In this document: piece after piece, positions 37,889 through 45,860 of the stretch
Layout of the letters: each line of letters opens with the position of its first letter
How positions within the stretch are numbered: the stretch's first letter is position 1
Source of the DNA: Glycomyces artemisiae
GTDB taxonomy: Bacteria; Actinomycetota; Actinomycetes; Mycobacteriales; Micromonosporaceae
Direction of reading: 5' to 3'
Assembly (NCBI RefSeq): GCF_003002955.1
Contig: NZ_PVTJ01000005.1
Coordinates: 415,660-479,659, forward strand
Length of the DNA stretch: 64,000 nt
Translations under genes and position numbers: made by a program
Notes under the pieces: generated by a model
Databases searched by the model: none
What the model saw: only the letters and a program-made list of their open reading frames with translations
What the model was told of the DNA's origin: nothing

Positions 37889-38251
37889 TCAGGACGGCGC
37901 GGCTTCGGCGAGGAAGGAGTTGAAGATGCGGACCACCTGGTCCAGGAACTTGAAGCCGCTCGGCTCGTAGTCGAAGGCGAGTTCCTCGCCGCACCCCATC
38001 GCGATGGGGTCCGAGGGATCGGGGATCTCGGTGGTGGAGATGTTCGCGATGACCAGGGCGAAGACGGCGCAGATCAGGACGACGCGAAGCCAGGCGGGGA
38101 CTGGGGAGCGGCCGACCAGCAGCGCCATGGTGAACGCGGTGACGATCAGCAGCGCGCCCGAGGTGATCTTGCCGCCGCCGAGCAGCACGATGCCGCACAA
38201 GCCGGTGAGCACGATGCCCGTCCACATTGCGGTCTTCTTGAAGGTGTGCAT
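37889..38251 (-). CDS. Hypothetical small membrane protein
   Basis: The 120-aa protein has three or so membrane segments (WTGIVLTGLCGIVLLGG, ALLIVTAFTMALLVG, WLRVVLICAVFALVIANI). A mainly acidic C-terminal tail follows. AGGACGGAA lies upstream of the ATG. I do not recognise a family. It stands alone between the AzoR-like and TetR genes, with about 75 bp on one side and 218 bp on the other. Confidence 0.6.
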   Translation of the reverse strand: MHTFKKTAMWTGIVLTGLCGIVLLGGGKITSGALLIVTAFTMALLVGRSPVPAWLRVVLICAVFALVIANISTTEIPDPSDPIAMGCGEELAFDYEPSGFKFLDQVVRIFNSFLAEAAPS

Positions 38252-38469
38252 GACGTTCCGTCCTGTCGCTCCGGTCGGGGAGGGATGCAGCCCGACGGCT
38301 CAAGTCCACCGCACCGCCCGTTGCGCGGGCGTCAGCGAGAACGGCAATGCCGCGGCAACATCCGCAAGCTGTCGATGCCGTCGGCGCACTTGCTGATCAC
38401 GGACGCGGTCAGCCGCCGTCCGCTGCGGGACCGTCGCCGCGGCGTACGAGCAGCAGCGCTGACGCGGGC
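38252..38469. other. 218-bp region with no recognised gene
   Basis: This stretch separates the small membrane protein gene (start) from the end of the TetR gene. I see no convincing coding sequence, RNA gene or strong hairpin. The part near 38252-38280 should hold the membrane protein promoter, but no clear box is visible. Confidence 0.5.
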
Positions 38470-39033
38470 TCACACGTCCGCTCGGACCAGCCTCCGCGCC
38501 AGGTCCACGGTGTCGGGCAGCGTGTCGAACGGCAGCGGCCCGGTGGCGAGGGTCCCTTCGTGGAGGACGAGCAGCCGCGTCGCCAGCGCATCCGGCTCGG
38601 CGCATCCGGCCGCGGCGGCGAGGTCGCGGAACAGGCCGAGGAGCCAGCGCTTCTGGTCCTCGGCGACCCGGTGGGCGGGGTGGGCCGGGTCGGGGAGTTC
38701 GGCGAGGGCGTTGATGAAGGCGCAGCCGCGGGGGCTGGCCGCGTTCCAGGTGCGCAAGGCGTCGAACGGGGCCGTGACCGCGTCGGCGGGGTCCTCGCAC
38801 CGGTCGACGGCCTCGCGCACGAGGTCGCGCCAGCGCCGGTCGCGTTCGGCGAGGTAGGCCGCCACGAGCCGGGCCTTCGACCCGAACTGGTTGTACAGGG
38901 TGCGCTTGGTGACGCCGGAGTGCTCGGCGATGAGGTCCACGCCGACCGCGGTGATCCCGCGGTCGTAGAACAGCGTCTCGGCGGCCGCGAGGATGCGGCT
39001 GCGCGCGGGGCTCGCGGCCTGCTGAGCTGGCAT
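38470..39033 (-). CDS. TetR-family regulator
   Basis: The 187-aa protein has a standard TetR HTH (ARSRILAAAETLFYDRGITAVGVDLIAEHSGVTKRTLYNQFGSKARL) and a ligand-binding domain with NAASPRGCAFINALAELPDPAHP. GAAGGA precedes the ATG. It is divergent from an oxidoreductase gene, with a 36-bp pair of inverted sites between them, so it most likely represses both itself and the oxidoreductase until a quinone or electrophile binds. Confidence 0.9.
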   Translation of the reverse strand: MPAQQAASPARSRILAAAETLFYDRGITAVGVDLIAEHSGVTKRTLYNQFGSKARLVAAYLAERDRRWRDLVREAVDRCEDPADAVTAPFDALRTWNAASPRGCAFINALAELPDPAHPAHRVAEDQKRWLLGLFRDLAAAAGCAEPDALATRLLVLHEGTLATGPLPFDTLPDTVDLARRLVRADV

Positions 39034-39047
39034 CCGACGCGTCCTTC

Positions 39048-39083
39048 ACAGATCGGTGTACCGTGGCTGGTTCACCGATCAGT
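39048..39083. promoter_or_regulatory. Paired inverted operator sites for the TetR regulator
   Basis: Two 15-bp sites, ACAGATCGGTGTACC (39048-39062) and GGTTCACCGATCAGT (39069-39083), are inverted copies matching at 13 of 15 positions, separated by GTGGCT. The right site ends three bases before the TATACC sequence preceding the oxidoreductase ribosome site. Confidence 0.7.
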
Positions 39084-39100
39084 ATACCTAGGAGGCGGAC

Positions 39101-40147
39101 ATGGCGGAGCCGACGATGCGGGCCGTGCGGATCACGGGCCACGGCGGGCCGGAGGTGCTCGAACCCGCGGCGGTCCCGGTACCGGTCCCGCAGCCGGGCG
39201 AGGTCCTGGTGCGGGTGGGCGCCGTGGCGCTGAACAACACCGACCTGTGGACCCGAGAAGGCTCGTACGGCCGCCCGGGGGACCCCGGCGCGCTGTCGGG
39301 CTGGCGCGGGCCGGTCGACTTCCCGCGAATCCAGGGCGCCGACGTCGCGGGCCGGGTCGCGGCGGTCGGCCCGGGCGCGGCACCGGACCTCGTCGGCCGC
39401 CGGGTCGTGGTCGACCCTGCGGTCTACGACGGCGACGGGCCCGACGCGAACCCCGTGGGGCTCATGGGGAGCGAGCGCGACGGCGGGTACGCCGAGTTCG
39501 TCACCGCGCCCGCGGCCCGCGTCCACGACATGACGTCGTCCCCGCTCTCGGACGACCAGCTCGCCGCGCTCCCGACGGCGTACGGCACCGCGCTGGGCAT
39601 GGTCGAGCGGGCGGGCCTGAAACGCGGCGAGACCGCCCTCGTCTCGGGTGCGTCCGGCGGGGTCGGCATCGCGCTGGTCCAGATCGCCCGCGCCCGCGGT
39701 GCGACGGTGGTGGCGATCAGCAGCGGCGCCAAGCTCGACGCCGTGCGCGACGCGGGCGCGCACGCCGTCCTCGACCGCGCCGCGGACCTCCCCGAACAGG
39801 TCCGCGCCGCCGCGCCCGGCGGCGTGGACGTCGTCCTCGACGTCGTCGCCGGGGACCTCGTGCGCACCGGCCTGCCGCTGGTGCGCGAGGGCGGCCGGTG
39901 GGTCCTGGCGGGCGCGCTCGGCGGCTACGGCATCGACTTCGACGTGCGCCGCCTCTACCTCCACAACATCAGCCTGATCGGCTCGTCCATGCACACGCCC
40001 GCGCATTTCCGCCTCCTCATGGACATGGCCGCGAACGGCGACATCCGCCCGGTCATCGCCGCCGCCTACCCCCTGGACCAGGCCGCGGCCGCCCAGGAGG
40101 CCCTCGCCCGGCGGACCCACGTGGGCAAGATCGTCCTCCACCCCTGA
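39101..40147 (+). CDS. Zinc-independent MDR-family NADPH:quinone oxidoreductase
   Basis: This 348-aa protein has the MDR catalytic fold (MRAVRITGHGGPEVLEPAAVPVP, VGAVALNNTDLWTREG, PRIQGADVAGRVAAVG) and a Rossmann motif (GASGGVGIALVQIARARGATVVAI). Catalytic zinc cysteines are absent, as in quinone oxidoreductases. GGAGG lies about seven bases before the ATG. It is divergent from the TetR gene and probably detoxifies quinones or enones under its control. Confidence 0.9.
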   Translation: MAEPTMRAVRITGHGGPEVLEPAAVPVPVPQPGEVLVRVGAVALNNTDLWTREGSYGRPGDPGALSGWRGPVDFPRIQGADVAGRVAAVGPGAAPDLVGRRVVVDPAVYDGDGPDANPVGLMGSERDGGYAEFVTAPAARVHDMTSSPLSDDQLAALPTAYGTALGMVERAGLKRGETALVSGASGGVGIALVQIARARGATVVAISSGAKLDAVRDAGAHAVLDRAADLPEQVRAAAPGGVDVVLDVVAGDLVRTGLPLVREGGRWVLAGALGGYGIDFDVRRLYLHNISLIGSSMHTPAHFRLLMDMAANGDIRPVIAAAYPLDQAAAAQEALARRTHVGKIVLHP

Positions 40148-40172
40148 GCGCCGAACGGCCGCTGAGCATCTG

Positions 40173-40202
40173 GAGGCGCGGCCGGGCCGAAACCGGCGCC
40201 TC
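40173..40202 (+). terminator. Possible terminator after the oxidoreductase gene
   Basis: GAGGCGC (40173-40179) pairs with GCGCCTC (40196-40202), enclosing a smaller GG/CC stem. It lies 26 bases after the stop. Confidence 0.45.
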
Positions 40203-40219
40203 GCAGCCCGCGGGAGCCC

Positions 40220-40429
40220 GTGTCGGAGCTCTTCGGCGTCGAGCGGCACGTGCTCGCCGCGGCCCGCACCTGGCGGGCGTACCTCAGCGCCTCGGAGGCG
40301 GGCGGTCGCAAGGTCTGGGCCGCACGGGACGAGTTGGCGGCCTTCGACGAAGCGCTCGCCGATGCGGTGGCGTTCCTGCGCGAGGCGAACCGCGCCGCCG
40401 CACCGCCGACGGACCCGTCTTCGGCTTGA
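40220..40429 (+). CDS. Small hypothetical protein
   Basis: A 69-aa frame starts at GTG 40220 and ends 15 bases before the convergent anti-sigma gene. It has strong G/C third positions, and the predicted protein is helical and charged (VERHVLAAARTWRAYLSAS, ELAAFDEALADAVAFLREANRAA), which favours a real gene. GGGAG lies only three bases before the GTG, so the start is uncertain. No family is recognised. Confidence 0.5.
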   Translation: MSELFGVERHVLAAARTWRAYLSASEAGGRKVWAARDELAAFDEALADAVAFLREANRAAAPPTDPSSA

Positions 40430-40444
40430 CGGGCAATGCGGCCC

Positions 40445-41146
40445 TCAACGGTCGAAGGTCGCGGTCAGGACCGTTCCGTTCGGGGCGATCAGCTCGACCT
40501 CGCGGAGCTGGTAGACGTCGGCGTCGATCGTTGCCCCTGCGCCGCAGGAGCCATCTGCGGCGTCGCAGGTCGCGATGGTGCCGGTCCAGTCCTCGGTGGC
40601 CGCGACGACCTGCCAGGCGCCGTCCTCGGGGGCGCCGTCGAGGACGGCGAAGACCCATGACGGGTCGCCCTGGTAGGCGAAGACGTGCCCGACCTGCGCG
40701 CCGCCGGCGTCGAGCACCGGGGCGGCCGTGAAGTAGCGGCCGTCGGCGACGTCGAGCGTGTCCCTGTAGGAGTCGGCGAGCTCGCGGTCGGGCGCGGTCG
40801 CCAGCCAGACGCCCAGGGCCGCAGCGGCACCGACGAGCAGCGCCGCCGCCGCGGCGGCGAGCACCCGCACGAGCCTGCGGTGCGGGCGCGCGGGCGCGGG
40901 CGCGGCGTCCAGTGCCGCGATGCGGTCCAGCACGGCGGTCTCGAACCCGGCGGGCGGCTGCCGCTCCGGCGCGATCAGCAGCACCTCGTCCGCGGCGGCC
41001 GACAGCGCGGCCAAGGTCTCGCGGCACTCGCCGCAACCGGCCGTGTGCCGCAGCACCCGCGCGCGGTCGGCGCCGCCGGCGGCACCGGTGGCGAACTCCG
41101 CCAGCGCGTCCGACAGCTCGCCGCATGCGGCGTCATGGTCAGTCAC
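40445..41146 (-). CDS. Anti-sigma factor (RskA type, membrane-bound)
   Basis: This 233-aa protein begins with a cytoplasmic zinc anti-sigma motif: H34 then C38-x-x-C41 in RHTAGCGEC. It has one transmembrane helix at about 94-116 and an extracytoplasmic RskA-like domain (YRDTLDVADGRYFTAAPVLD, GAWQVVAATEDWTGT). It overlaps the sigma gene by eight bases, so the two are translationally coupled. It should sequester the ECF sigma factor until an envelope or redox signal triggers proteolysis. Confidence 0.9.
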   Translation of the reverse strand: MTDHDAACGELSDALAEFATGAAGGADRARVLRHTAGCGECRETLAALSAAADEVLLIAPERQPPAGFETAVLDRIAALDAAPAPARPHRRLVRVLAAAAAALLVGAAAALGVWLATAPDRELADSYRDTLDVADGRYFTAAPVLDAGGAQVGHVFAYQGDPSWVFAVLDGAPEDGAWQVVAATEDWTGTIATCDAADGSCGAGATIDADVYQLREVELIAPNGTVLTATFDR

Positions 41147-41675
41147 GATGCACCTCCAGCAGTGCGCGCAGGCGCAGGAGTCCGGTCCGGATGCGGGTCT
41201 TCGCCGTCCCGAGCGGGACGCCCTGGTGCTCGCCGATCTCGCGGGCCGTCAGTCCGAAATGCACGGACAGGAGCACGGCGACGGCCTGCTCGGACGGCAG
41301 CTCCCTGAGCGCGTCGGTGACGCCGAGGCTGTCGTCGACCCGGTCGCCGTCGTTGCCGGGGGCGATCAGCCACTGCGCCATGGCGACCGGATCGGTCGCC
41401 AGGTCGCGGCGGACCCGGAGTACGTCGATCGCGACGTTCCGCGTGATCGTCAGCAGCCACGTCGACGCGGCCGACCGGCGCGCGTCGAATCCGCCCGCGT
41501 GCCGCCACACCCGCACGAACGCCTCCTGGGCGACCTCCTCGGCCACCGCCCGCACCCCCACGACCGAGAGCGCCAGCCCGAAGACGCGCGCCTGGTGGCG
41601 GCGCACGAACGCGGCCATCGCGTCGGCGTCCCCGGCGGCGACCCCGGCCAGGAGCGCCTCGTCTGACAGTTCCAC
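41139..41675 (-). CDS. ECF sigma factor (SigK-like)
   Basis: The 178-aa protein has sigma region 2 (FVRRHQARVFGLALSVVGVRAVAEEVAQEAFVRVW, ASTWLLTITRNVAIDVLR) and region 4 (LPSEQAVAVLLSVHFGLTAREIGEHQGVPLGTAKTRIRTGLLRLR). The RskA-type partner suggests the SigK group. The GTG at 41675 lies eight bases beyond a CGTAT -10 element, so the mRNA is probably leaderless. A CAATC-N17-CGTAT promoter faces this gene and an identical one faces the lipoprotein gene, which suggests autoregulation. Confidence 0.92.
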   Translation of the reverse strand: MELSDEALLAGVAAGDADAMAAFVRRHQARVFGLALSVVGVRAVAEEVAQEAFVRVWRHAGGFDARRSAASTWLLTITRNVAIDVLRVRRDLATDPVAMAQWLIAPGNDGDRVDDSLGVTDALRELPSEQAVAVLLSVHFGLTAREIGEHQGVPLGTAKTRIRTGLLRLRALLEVHRD

Positions 41676-41682
41676 ACCCTCT

Positions 41683-41709
41683 ATACGACCACCGCGCGCC
41701 GAGAGATTG
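41683..41709 (-). promoter_or_regulatory. ECF-type promoter of the sigma/anti-sigma operon
   Basis: On the minus strand CAATC (41705-41709) and CGTAT (41683-41687) are 17 bp apart. The expected transcription start falls at the GTG start codon. Confidence 0.65.
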
Positions 41710-41719
41710 CGGAGGACGC

Positions 41720-41746
41720 CAATCCTTTCGGCGCGCCCGGCCGTAT
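41720..41746 (+). promoter_or_regulatory. ECF-type promoter of the lipoprotein/cytochrome b operon
   Basis: CAATC (41720-41724) and CGTAT (41742-41746) are 17 bp apart, identical in both elements and spacing to the divergent sigma promoter. Confidence 0.65.
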
Positions 41747-41781
41747 TACCTCAGCACCACGCTTCGAGGGGAGACGAGACC

Positions 41782-42234
41782 ATGCTGAAGAAGCTGACGG
41801 CGCCGCTGGCGGTCGGCGCGCTGATCCTCGCCGGCTGCGGCGGGACCGATCCGGGCGGGGACGGCCCGTCCGTGAGCATCGAGCAGCCCGCCGAGGGCGA
41901 CGAGCTCACCGCGCCGTTCACCGTCGTCGTCGAGTCGAGCGAGGAGCTGGGCACGACTGAGTCCGGGAACCACCACGTCCACCTGTACTTCGACGGGGAC
42001 GACGGCACCTACGAGGTGATCGAGTCCGGGAACGGCGAAGAGTACGAGGTCAGTGCCGATTCGCCCGTGCTCGAAGGGCTCGAACCGGGCGAGCACACGC
42101 TGAACGTGTCGCTGCGCAACGCCGACCACTCGGCGGCCGGGGCCGAAGACGAGGTCACCGTGACGATCGGCGACGGCACCGGCGGGGGAGGCGGCGATGA
42201 GGACGAGGACGACGGCGGCGGATACGGCTACTGA
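41782..42234 (+). CDS. Small acidic lipoprotein, probable ECF sigma target
   Basis: This 150-aa protein has a lipoprotein signal (LKKLTAPLAVGALILAGC) and an Ig-like domain (VSIEQPAEGDELTAPFTVVVESSEEL, HHVHLYFDGDDGTYEVIESG, LEPGEHTLNVSLRNADHS). It ends in a glycine- and aspartate/glutamate-rich tail. The HHVH segment could bind copper or another metal; that is inference. GAGGGGAG lies upstream of the ATG. Its last 38 bases overlap the cytochrome b gene, and the ribosome site of that gene is embedded in the glycine codons. Confidence 0.82.
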   Translation: MLKKLTAPLAVGALILAGCGGTDPGGDGPSVSIEQPAEGDELTAPFTVVVESSEELGTTESGNHHVHLYFDGDDGTYEVIESGNGEEYEVSADSPVLEGLEPGEHTLNVSLRNADHSAAGAEDEVTVTIGDGTGGGGGDEDEDDGGGYGY

Positions 42235-42862
42235 ACCGGTCCGGCGCAACAGCGCCCGGGCCCGGTGGCTGCACGCGGGCGTCTACGCGACGACGCTCGT
42301 GCTGCTCGGGACCGGCTGGTGGCTCACCCTCGGCCGGGAGGGCCGACCGAGCCTCCTGGCGGAGGCGACCGGCCGGTCGGACGCGGAGATCCACACGGGC
42401 GCGGGCTGGGCCCTCGCCGCCGTCGCGGCCGGCGGCGCGCTGATCGGGCGGCGCGGGCTGCGGTCGCTGCTGGCGGACTCGGTGCGGTTCGCCAAGGGCG
42501 ACATGGCCTGGCTCCGGCGCTGGCCCGCGGCGGCGTTCACGGGCCGGTTCGCCCCGCACAGCGGGCGCTTCGACCCCGGGCAGCGCATCGCGAACGTCGC
42601 CATGCTGGTCCTCCTCGCGCTCCTCATCGCGAGCGGCGTCGGGCTGGTCCTGGCCTCCGGCGGCACGGTGTTCGCGTGGTGCAACCTGATCCACCGGTGG
42701 TCGACCTATCTGCTGACCCCGCTCATCCTGGGCCACATCCTGATCGCATCCGGGGTGCTCCCCGGGTACCGCGGCGTGTGGCGCTCGATGCACCTCGGCG
42801 GGCGGCTGAGAAGGTCGGACGCCGAACGGGTCTGGCCGGAGTGGACGCGGCGCAGGCGGTGA
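42197..42862 (+). CDS. Cytochrome b561-like membrane protein
   Basis: The 221-aa protein has four membrane helices and haem-ligand histidines at positions expected for the formate dehydrogenase/hydrogenase-type cytochrome b561 fold: H26 (RWLHAGVY), H66 (EIHTGAGW) and later histidines in NLIHRWSTY and LILGHILIA. GGGGGAGG lies upstream of the ATG. No dehydrogenase or hydrogenase partner is encoded nearby. With the upstream lipoprotein it forms a two-gene operon under an ECF promoter, possibly moving electrons across the membrane for redox repair. The partner and donor are unknown. Confidence 0.85.
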   Translation: MRTRTTAADTATEPVRRNSARARWLHAGVYATTLVLLGTGWWLTLGREGRPSLLAEATGRSDAEIHTGAGWALAAVAAGGALIGRRGLRSLLADSVRFAKGDMAWLRRWPAAAFTGRFAPHSGRFDPGQRIANVAMLVLLALLIASGVGLVLASGGTVFAWCNLIHRWSTYLLTPLILGHILIASGVLPGYRGVWRSMHLGGRLRRSDAERVWPEWTRRRR

Positions 42863-42883
42863 ACCGCGCACCGGAACCGCCCG

Positions 42884-43396
42884 CTACTGGCCCACGCTGC
42901 CGTCGATGCGCTCCCGGAGGAGGTCGGCGTGGCCGTTGTGGCGGGCGTACTCCTCGATCAGGTGGAACAGGACCCAGCGCAGCGACACGAGGCCGCGGCG
43001 GTCCTCGCAGGTCCGGTCCAGCGACGCCTCGGCCGCGAACCGCTCGGTGAACTCGGCGGACTCGCGCAGCGCCGCCCACGCCTCCGCGACGCATGCCGCG
43101 GTGCCCTCGGCCTCGTCGAAGGCCGCGTCGGGGCGGTCCTCGCGCCAGAACAGCGGCTCGGCGACGTCGCCTGCGATCCGGCCGCGGATCCAGCCGCGTT
43201 CGACGTCGGCGAGGTGGCGCACCAGCCCCAGCAGCGACATCGAGGACGGCTCGACCGCCCGCCGCGCCGCCTGCTCCGGCGTGAGGCCCGCGCACTTGAG
43301 CGCCAGCGTCTCCCGCTGGTAGCGGAGGAACCCGAGCAGCGTCTCCCGCTCCCCGGCCCGCCCGGGCGGATCGGTCCTGGTGCCGAAGTCAGCCAT
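42884..43396 (-). CDS. DinB/DUF664 family protein
   Basis: This 170-aa protein has the four-helix bundle pattern of DinB-like enzymes: ERETLLGFLRYQRETLALKCAGL, SLLGLVRHLADVERGWIRG and WVLFHLIEEYARHNGHADLLRERIDG, with the three metal-ligand histidines of the family. Relatives are thiol-dependent transferases using mycothiol or bacillithiol. GAGGA lies upstream of the ATG at 43396. It is convergent with the cytochrome b gene. Confidence 0.88.
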   Translation of the reverse strand: MADFGTRTDPPGRAGERETLLGFLRYQRETLALKCAGLTPEQAARRAVEPSSMSLLGLVRHLADVERGWIRGRIAGDVAEPLFWREDRPDAAFDEAEGTAACVAEAWAALRESAEFTERFAAEASLDRTCEDRRGLVSLRWVLFHLIEEYARHNGHADLLRERIDGSVGQ

Positions 43397-43452
43397 GCCC
43401 CGATCCTCGCCCGGAACCGCAGTGCGCCGCAACCCGGTTGCGCGGAGACGCT

Positions 43453-44277
43453 TCAGCTCGGCGCGGACTCCTCGACCCGGTCGAGCCATTCCTCCATCAG
43501 CGCGTCGAGCAGGTCCGGCTGCTCGATCTGGAGGTTGTGCCCGGCCCGGTCGAGGACGGCGAACGTCGCGCGCGGGTAGTGCTCAAGCAGCGCATAGACG
43601 TCCGCGTAGCCGGTGTTGTCATCCTGGCGGCCGGTCACGATCAGCGCGGGCCGCTCGAACGGCGCACCGGACTCGGGCGCGGTCGACAGCTCGTACCGCC
43701 GCGCCACCCGCAGCAGCCCTTCGTCGTCGGCGAGCGCCAGCCCGGGCGCGATCTCCTTCCGGAAGCGGCGGAAGGTCTCCGGGGACTGCACGACGGCGAG
43801 GTCGCCGAACGAGGCGGCGTCCGCCGGGGGCAGCCCGGCCATGAGTCCAGGGTCGCGTGCGATCACGGTGTGGGGCGGGAGGGTCCGCTTGGAGCGACGG
43901 GCCTCCTTCCCGATGGGGCACACCAGGGCCAGGCCCAGCACCTGCCCGAGGCGGGAGCACGCGAGGGCGCGGGCGAGGTAGCCGCCGTAGGACTCGCCGA
44001 TGACGAGGAACGGCGCGTCGCCGATGACGTGGTCGACGAAGCCCTGGAGCGCGTCGAGCATGTCGTCCGAGCCCCGGTACCGCTCGGTGATCTCCGTCTG
44101 CCCCATGCCGGGGAGGTCGGGGTAGACGCGGCGGTACGAAGGCGCGTCCGGTCGCGCGGCGGCGCGGCGGGTGAAGCATGGCTCCATGAACCCGGCCATG
44201 AGGCGGTGGTCGGTGGTCCAGCCGTGGACCGCGAGGACGGGAGTCCCGGCCCCCTGCGCGACGAAGTGCATTGGCAT
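43453..44277 (-). CDS. Alpha/beta hydrolase
   Basis: The 274-aa protein has the hydrolase triad: serine in GESYGGY, aspartate in TGRQDDNTG and histidine in DRAGHNLQIE, with the oxyanion HGWTTDH. The substrate is unknown. TAGTGT on the minus strand lies seven bases before the ATG at 44277, suggesting a leaderless mRNA. An upstream in-frame start would place the -10 box inside the gene. Confidence 0.87.
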   Translation of the reverse strand: MPMHFVAQGAGTPVLAVHGWTTDHRLMAGFMEPCFTRRAAARPDAPSYRRVYPDLPGMGQTEITERYRGSDDMLDALQGFVDHVIGDAPFLVIGESYGGYLARALACSRLGQVLGLALVCPIGKEARRSKRTLPPHTVIARDPGLMAGLPPADAASFGDLAVVQSPETFRRFRKEIAPGLALADDEGLLRVARRYELSTAPESGAPFERPALIVTGRQDDNTGYADVYALLEHYPRATFAVLDRAGHNLQIEQPDLLDALMEEWLDRVEESAPS

Positions 44278-44319
44278 GACGGCAACACTAGGTTCCCGCT
44301 TCAAGTCCGCCCGCGGGCG

Positions 44320-45684
44320 TCAGCTGACGAGGGGGCGCTCCTCCGGGTAGGTGAAGCGGCGCCCGCGCAGGCGCAGCGCGAGCGCGGCGGCGACCGCGAC
44401 GGTGCCGACCCTGCCGAGGAACATGAGGACGATGAGCGCGATCTGGCTGACCGGCCCGAGTTCGGGGGTGATCCCGGCGGACAGCCCGACGGTGCCGAAC
44501 GCCGAGACGGCCTCGAACAGGACGTGGTCGAGGCCGAAGCCGGTGTCGAGCATGATGATCGCGGTTCCGGCCGCGACGGCGGCGACGCCCAGGAGCGCGA
44601 CGGTGAGGGCCTGGCGCTGGGTCTCGGCGGGGATGGCGCGGCCGAAGACGGCCACGTCGGGTTCGCCGCGCACTTCGGCCCAGATCACGACCGCGAGGAG
44701 CGCGAAGGTGGTGACCTTGATGCCGCCCGCGGTCCCGGCGGGGCCGCCGCCGATGAACATGAGCGCGTCGGTCGCCAGCAGCGTCTCGGGGCGCAGCTCG
44801 GCGACGGCGAGGTTGTTGAACCCGGCGGTGCGCGGCTGCACGCCCGCGGTGAACGCGGCGAGGAGCTTGTCGCCGACGCCGAGCGGTCCGAGCGTGCCCG
44901 GGTTGCGCCACTCCAGGGTCAGGTAGACGGCGTAGCCGACGACGAGGAGGACGCCGGTCATGAGCACCGTGATGCGGGTGTGCAGCGACCACCGGACGCG
45001 TGCGCGCCGCTGGCCGGGCCGGTGCCGCCAGGCGTTGCGCGTGTTGCGCAGGACCTCGACCATCACCGGGAACCCGATGCCGCCGATGATGATCGCGGCG
45101 CACACGGTCAGCGAGATCACCGGGTCGGTCACGAACTGCATGAGGCTGTCGGCCTCCAGCCCGAACCCGGCGTTGTTGAACGACGCCACCGAGTGGAACA
45201 CCCCGTGCCAGACCGATTCGGCTGCGCCGTAGCCGTAATGGAAGTGGAACCGCAGGGCCAGGACGATCGCGGTGACCGCTTCGACGATGAGCGTCAGGAG
45301 CGCGATCTGCCCGGCGAGGGCCCTCACGTCGCCGAGGTGGACCGTGCTGTTCTCCTTCTGGGCCAGCAGGCGCCCGCGCAGGCGCAGCCTTCCTAGGACC
45401 AGCAGGCCCAGCAGCGTCCCGGCCATGATGATCCCGAAGCCGCCGATCTGGATGAGCACGGTGATGACGACTTCGCCGAACCCGGACCAGTACGTGCCGG
45501 TGTCGACTACGACCAGCCCGGTCACGCACACCGCCGAGACCGAGGTGAACAGCGCCGTCAGCAGCGGCGCGGCCTCGCCGGTCTCGGTCGCGGCCGGGAG
45601 CTTGAGCAGCACGGTCCCGGCGAGGATGAACGCGCAGAACGCCAACGGCACCAGGCGGGCGGGATGTCGCAGGGCTCGGAACAC
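44320..45684 (-). CDS. TrkH/KtrB-type potassium channel subunit
   Basis: The 454-aa membrane protein has four pore repeats with filter-like segments SVSAVCVTGL, SVASFNNAGFG, GVQPRTAGFNN and AVSAFGTVGLSAG, diagnostic for the Trk/Ktr superfamily. I place the start at GTG 45684: TATGGT on the minus strand lies six bases before it and no ribosome site is seen. The regulatory TrkA/KtrA partner is not adjacent and must be encoded elsewhere. The NhaA gene follows upstream on the same strand. Confidence 0.9.
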   Translation of the reverse strand: MFRALRHPARLVPLAFCAFILAGTVLLKLPAATETGEAAPLLTALFTSVSAVCVTGLVVVDTGTYWSGFGEVVITVLIQIGGFGIIMAGTLLGLLVLGRLRLRGRLLAQKENSTVHLGDVRALAGQIALLTLIVEAVTAIVLALRFHFHYGYGAAESVWHGVFHSVASFNNAGFGLEADSLMQFVTDPVISLTVCAAIIIGGIGFPVMVEVLRNTRNAWRHRPGQRRARVRWSLHTRITVLMTGVLLVVGYAVYLTLEWRNPGTLGPLGVGDKLLAAFTAGVQPRTAGFNNLAVAELRPETLLATDALMFIGGGPAGTAGGIKVTTFALLAVVIWAEVRGEPDVAVFGRAIPAETQRQALTVALLGVAAVAAGTAIIMLDTGFGLDHVLFEAVSAFGTVGLSAGITPELGPVSQIALIVLMFLGRVGTVAVAAALALRLRGRRFTYPEERPLVS

Positions 45685-45860
45685 CCCTGGACCATAACCG
45701 CGGACTCGCCGCCGCCCCGTGCACCTCGCCGGGGCCCGTTCGGCCACGACGGCGCAGGTCGCAGACCCGGGAAGCCCGATCTGCGGCCGAAACGCCCCGT
45801 CCGAGGGCCCCGGGACGGCGGCGTCAGAATTCCGTCAAGGCCCGTAGTCTTCGGCCGCGC

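Noticed and set aside
37829..38857. Plus-strand frames spanning the membrane-protein and TetR genes
   Set aside because: No domain or ribosome site; the minus-strand TetR HTH is unambiguous.
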